Position numbers and translations under genes: made by a program | Origin: RPRB01 sp035543115 | Lineage (GTDB): Bacteria; Myxococcota; Myxococcia; Myxococcales; Myxococcaceae | Direction of reading: 5' to 3' | DNA length: 64,000 nucleotides | NCBI GenBank assembly: GCA_035543115.1 | Contig: DATKKF010000134.1 | Location: 1-64,000 of the forward strand | In this document: piece after piece, positions 60,884-64,000 of the stretch | Layout of the letters: each line of letters opens with the position of its first letter | Numbering within the stretch: position 1 is the first letter of the stretch | Notes under the pieces: generated by a model | What the model was told of the DNA's origin: nothing | Database searches by the model: none | The model's input: only the letters and a program-made list of their open reading frames with translations

Positions 60884-61321
60884 GGGTGACTCCCTCCGCG
60901 TAACGACCAGCGGTGGGTGCTTTACGCCCCGCTCGGGTGCGTCTTGACGCTCGACGCGTGAACTCTGCGCGCAGCGGGCCGGCCTGAAACGTTCCGCCAC
61001 CGTTGGCCCGGGGCTCGCGAGTCCGCGGGGTTGCGATGCCGATGGATCCGTGGTCCGCGACCGTCGATTGCAGTCGTGAGACGATGGGCGTCGCACGTTC
61101 GCCACGCCATGAGCGAGAGCGGGGCGTCGTCGAGAATTCACGACACGGCAACCCGAAACGTGGGGGTGGTCCAGCCGCCCCGGGCCTCCGCAAATCAGGA
61201 CGCCGGCCCCGGCGACGCCGATGCCACCATCTTGCACCTGCGCGCCCGGCAGGGGTGGAGGCGGCGCCGGTCGCGGACGCGCGGCTGCAGCGGCTCGTCG
61301 ATTCCGACCGAGCCGGCCCGG
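60884..61321. other. 438-base region without a recognisable gene
   Basis: This gap separates the start of the barrel gene from the stop of paralogue 3, both on the minus strand. Several open frames cross it, but they lack ribosome sites, signal peptides or recognisable motifs, and one long frame is only an extension of the barrel gene. It should contain the barrel gene's promoter. I looked for 7-4-7 direct repeats like those at 56.7 kb and did not find a convincing one. Confidence 0.5.
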
Positions 61322-64000
61322 CTACTCGCGCACCGCGACCGCGTTCCGGACCGCGGGCATGCGGTGGCCTCGCCCGCGCACGCTCTGCCAGATCGCCTCG
61401 TTCAGCAGGTGGCGGTCCGCGGCGTCCGGGCGGGTGAAGTCCATCCGCCTCATCTCCGCGGCCAGCGGCGCGTCCGGTGCGTTGATCTCCGTCAGCGAGA
61501 CCTTGGGCGACAGGGCGTCGAAGGAGCGGAAGTCGGGCCGGCGGGTGAAGGCCTTACGCATCGGCCGGGCCAGCGCATCGAACTGGGTGAGGGGCTCGGC
61601 GCCCACGATGAGCTCCATGGTGCGGAGCATGGAGACCGTCGAGTAGCGGGTCGAGTCCACCTTCCCGGTCTGGGTGTAGGGGCTGATGGCCAGGGCGACG
61701 GTGCGATGGCCGTCGACGTGGTCGGGACCGTCCTGGGCATCGTCCTCGATGACGAAGATGGCGGTGTCCTTCCAGAATCTGGAATGGGAGACCGTCTCCA
61801 CCAGCGTCCCGAGCGCCTGGTCGTTGTCCGCCACCATCGCCTGGGGTGAGAAGGCGCCGGTGGCGGTGCCGACGGTGTGGTCACGCGGCAGGTAGACGAA
61901 CTGCACGGTGGGCATCGAGCCCGTCTTCTCGAACCCGGCAAACTCCCGGAGCCATTCCTTCAACCGCTCGACGTCCGGGTAGTCGAGGTCCCAGCCCGAG
62001 TAGAGCATGTCGGTGTGGCCCTCCAGCCCCGGCATCGAGGTGGGGATGCCAGGCTGCATCGGCGGCGTGCCCCGGAGACCGTCGAGGAAGAAGCCGTAGT
62101 TCCGGTAGGAGATGCCCTTGTCGGCCAGGCGGTCCCAGAGGAACGAGTGGAAGGGGTCTGGACCGGGCAATCCCGCGGTCTCGTCGTTCTCGAATCCGCC
62201 GAAATCGTAAAGGCGTCCGGCCCACCCGTAGTCCAGCGGCCAGTTCTTCTGGTTGTAGGTGTTGGCGAAGCCGTTGTTGGACCACGCCCAGCCGTCGGCC
62301 GAGACCTCGCCGTCGCAGTAGAAGTTGTCGAAGGTGACGAACTGCCGGGCCAGCGCGTGCTGGTTCGGGGTGACCCTCTCTCCGAAGATGGCCAGGCTCG
62401 GGTCGCCGTTCCCCCGACCGAGGTCGCCCAGGACCTGATCATAGGTCCGGTTCTCCTTCAGCACGTAGATGACGTGCTTGATGGGACTCGGGTCACCAGG
62501 CCGGAGCGGGATGACCTCGCCGTGGTCCTCGTGCCCATCGCCGTGGTGGTCGTCCTCGCGCTCGGCCAGCTCACCCGGGAAGCGATTGTTGCGGATGACC
62601 TGCTCGGTGTAACGCTCGAGCCGCTCCTCGTCGGGGACGTCGATGCGGGAGAGCGTGCCCACCAGCTGGTCGGCGATGTACGCGCCCTCGGCGACCGGGC
62701 CCACGCCCACCCCCTTCATGTTGATGACGAAGAGCGTGCTCCCGGAGGGATCGATCGCCACTCCGGAGGGGAACCACGCGGTGGGGATGAGTCCCTCCAC
62801 CCGGTCACGGCCCTTCCCCGGCGTGCCGAGCCGGATCTGGGCGAGGTCGTTGTCTCCGGCGTTGGCCACGTAGAGGGTGCGCCCGTCCCGGGACAGCGCC
62901 AGCCCGTTGGGGCTCGCGCCCATCGGCGCGCCCGGCCAGGGACGGAGCGAGATGCTGCGGAGCACCCGGTTCGACCGGCTGTCCACCACGGAGATCTCGT
63001 CCGAGTCGGTGTCGGCCACGTAGAGCTCGTCGCGGGACGGGTGCTGGAGCAGGGCGCTGGGGTGAAGACCGACCGTCAGCGTCTTGAGCGGCCCGCCAGT
63101 CACCGGGTCCGACACGGTCACCGTGTTCCCTCCCCAGTTGCTGACGAAGGCCCGCTTGCCGTCCCGGGACAGCGCGATGCCGTAGGGGAGATGGCCGACC
63201 GGGCCCGCGCCCACCACCTTCCGCGCCCCGAGGTCGACCACCAGGAGCTGGTCGGCCAGGTTGCCCGCGACCAGCAGCCGCTTGTCGTCCGCGGAGAGCG
63301 CGAGCCCCGCCGGCCAGGTTCCGGCAGGCAGGTTGATGGGGTCGCCCTCGACGAGCTTGCCGCCGCCCAGGGCGAAGACCCGAATGGCGTCGTTGGTGCC
63401 ATCCGAGGCGTACACCTGCTTCCCGTCGCGTGACACCACCAGGCCCAGGTAGTGGCTGCCCTGGTCGTCCGGGATGCCGGGGACGGTCTGGAGCACTTGC
63501 CCCGAGCGCGGGTCGATCAGCATCAGCGAGTGGTGGTCGTATCCGCCGTTGGCGACGAGGAGCTGCGAGCCGTCCGGGGTGAGGGTCAGCGCCAGCGGCC
63601 CGGAGCCGACCAGCGACTGCTTCCCCGCGGGCGCGATGAGCCAGCCGTTGCTGGTCAGCGTCCGGGGCTTCTCCTCTCCCACCCAGAACGCCGCGTAGGC
63701 CAGGACCGAATAGCCGTCGTTGGCGAGGAAGAACGCCTTCCAGCGGCCAGGCGCCAGGGGCCAGGCGCCGGAGCCGGCGGCGAAGGTGAGCGTCCCGCTG
63801 GTGTACGCCGCGCCGGGAGTCTTGCTGCCACCCACGTAGTACCAGAGGGTGGAGCCGAGGCTGCCCGGGGTCGTGCCGTCGGGATAGATGCCCACCCAGT
63901 CGGTGGCGTTCCCGGGGCCGTCCGAGAAGCTGGCGACGATCGGCTCTCCCGGCGGATAGATGCTCTTGCTGGTGGAGAGGACCGACTGCTGTCCCCGCCG
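61322..64000 (-). CDS. YVTN beta-propeller / phosphoesterase protein (paralogue 3, 5' end outside the window)
   Basis: At least 892 residues are visible and the frame remains open at the right edge, so start and signal lie beyond it. An extra N-terminal beta-sandwich domain (FSDGPGNATDWVGIYPDG, GSTLWYYVGGSKTPGAA) precedes the propeller (LTLTPDGSQLLVANGGYDHHS, LSRDGRTLYVANAGDNDLAQI). An acidic/His-rich linker (EREDDHHGDGHEDHGE) then leads to the phosphoesterase, with KHVIYVLKENRTYDQVLGD, EVSADGWAW and the metal motif IEDDAQDGPDHVDGHR. It closely resembles paralogue 1 in the catalytic part. It is probably secreted. Confidence 0.9.
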   Translation of the reverse strand, partial: RRGQQSVLSTSKSIYPPGEPIVASFSDGPGNATDWVGIYPDGTTPGSLGSTLWYYVGGSKTPGAAYTSGTLTFAAGSGAWPLAPGRWKAFFLANDGYSVLAYAAFWVGEEKPRTLTSNGWLIAPAGKQSLVGSGPLALTLTPDGSQLLVANGGYDHHSLMLIDPRSGQVLQTVPGIPDDQGSHYLGLVVSRDGKQVYASDGTNDAIRVFALGGGKLVEGDPINLPAGTWPAGLALSADDKRLLVAGNLADQLLVVDLGARKVVGAGPVGHLPYGIALSRDGKRAFVSNWGGNTVTVSDPVTGGPLKTLTVGLHPSALLQHPSRDELYVADTDSDEISVVDSRSNRVLRSISLRPWPGAPMGASPNGLALSRDGRTLYVANAGDNDLAQIRLGTPGKGRDRVEGLIPTAWFPSGVAIDPSGSTLFVINMKGVGVGPVAEGAYIADQLVGTLSRIDVPDEERLERYTEQVIRNNRFPGELAEREDDHHGDGHEDHGEVIPLRPGDPSPIKHVIYVLKENRTYDQVLGDLGRGNGDPSLAIFGERVTPNQHALARQFVTFDNFYCDGEVSADGWAWSNNGFANTYNQKNWPLDYGWAGRLYDFGGFENDETAGLPGPDPFHSFLWDRLADKGISYRNYGFFLDGLRGTPPMQPGIPTSMPGLEGHTDMLYSGWDLDYPDVERLKEWLREFAGFEKTGSMPTVQFVYLPRDHTVGTATGAFSPQAMVADNDQALGTLVETVSHSRFWKDTAIFVIEDDAQDGPDHVDGHRTVALAISPYTQTGKVDSTRYSTVSMLRTMELIVGAEPLTQFDALARPMRKAFTRRPDFRSFDALSPKVSLTEINAPDAPLAAEMRRMDFTRPDAADRHLLNEAIWQSVRGRGHRMPAVRNAVAVRE

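Noticed and set aside
60884..61321. Plus-strand frames of 140-270 residues before paralogue 3
   Set aside because: They are Arg/Ala/Pro-rich, run antisense into paralogue 3, and lack start signals or recognisable motifs.

Overview
This is a very GC-rich bacterial chromosome segment (roughly 70% G+C by eye). GTG starts are common and many genes overlap by 4 bases (ATGA or GTGA). Outer-membrane beta-barrels, Sec/Tat/lipoprotein signals and a TonB receptor show a Gram-negative cell. A Thermus-type V-ATPase, many c-type cytochromes, a caa3/aa3-like oxidase, a membrane-bound [NiFe] uptake hydrogenase and a long basic C-terminus on Ffh together suggest a myxobacterium-like organism (Anaeromyxobacter or a related Myxococcota lineage). 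That placement is inference; no rRNA gene is present.

Layout. 1-4.0 kb: end of an unknown gene, a frameshifted membrane-protein gene, ffh (-), an outer-membrane barrel (+), a lipoprotein (-) and tRNA-Leu(UAA). 4.2-13.2 kb (+): a respiratory block with a cupredoxin-like protein, a CxxC thioredoxin-like membrane protein, a c-haem/porin-like protein, a dihaem cytochrome c, oxidase subunits III, IV, II and I, a second subunit III, a dihaem lipoprotein cytochrome and two tiny membrane proteins. 13.2-18.1 kb (-): MarR regulator, cation-diffusion exporter, PhoA-type alkaline phosphatase with a Pho-box-like site, and a zinc peptidase. 18.2-27.2 kb: CBS-pair protein, MBL-like protein, TonB receptor plus His-rich secreted protein (-) divergent from hupE (+), a ferritin-like protein, and a MacA/MacB-type efflux system.

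27.4-37.8 kb (+): hydrogenase maturation genes hypF-C-D-E followed by a stand-alone crotonase. Then come the structural genes for small subunit (Tat signal), large subunit and cytochrome b, the maturation protease, and a monohaem cytochrome c. hypA and hypB are not in the window. HupE, the TonB receptor and the His-rich protein a few kb upstream could supply nickel. 37.8-43.2 kb: TerB-like protein, GerW/YtfJ-like protein, an isoaspartyl methyltransferase fused to an erythromycin-esterase domain, DUF302, an FAD oxidoreductase and a VOC protein. 43.3-51.4 kb (-): complete V/A-type ATPase operon in the order G-I-K-E-C-F-A-B-D.

51.6-64.0 kb: an OmpR/PhoB-type two-component system followed by three paralogous secreted proteins, each an N-terminal YVTN-type beta-propeller plus a C-terminal phosphoesterase, and an outer-membrane barrel. 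The intergenic region between the first two divergent paralogues holds two perfect 7-4-7 direct repeats (11-bp period), one on each strand, resembling PhoB boxes. A related 7-4-7 site precedes the alkaline phosphatase gene at 16.35 kb. The most interesting reading of the window is a phosphate-scavenging regulon built on propeller-phosphoesterases and controlled by the adjacent two-component system. Also notable are the hydrogenase small subunit with a non-standard proximal-cluster motif (CCGN) and the methyltransferase-esterase fusion.
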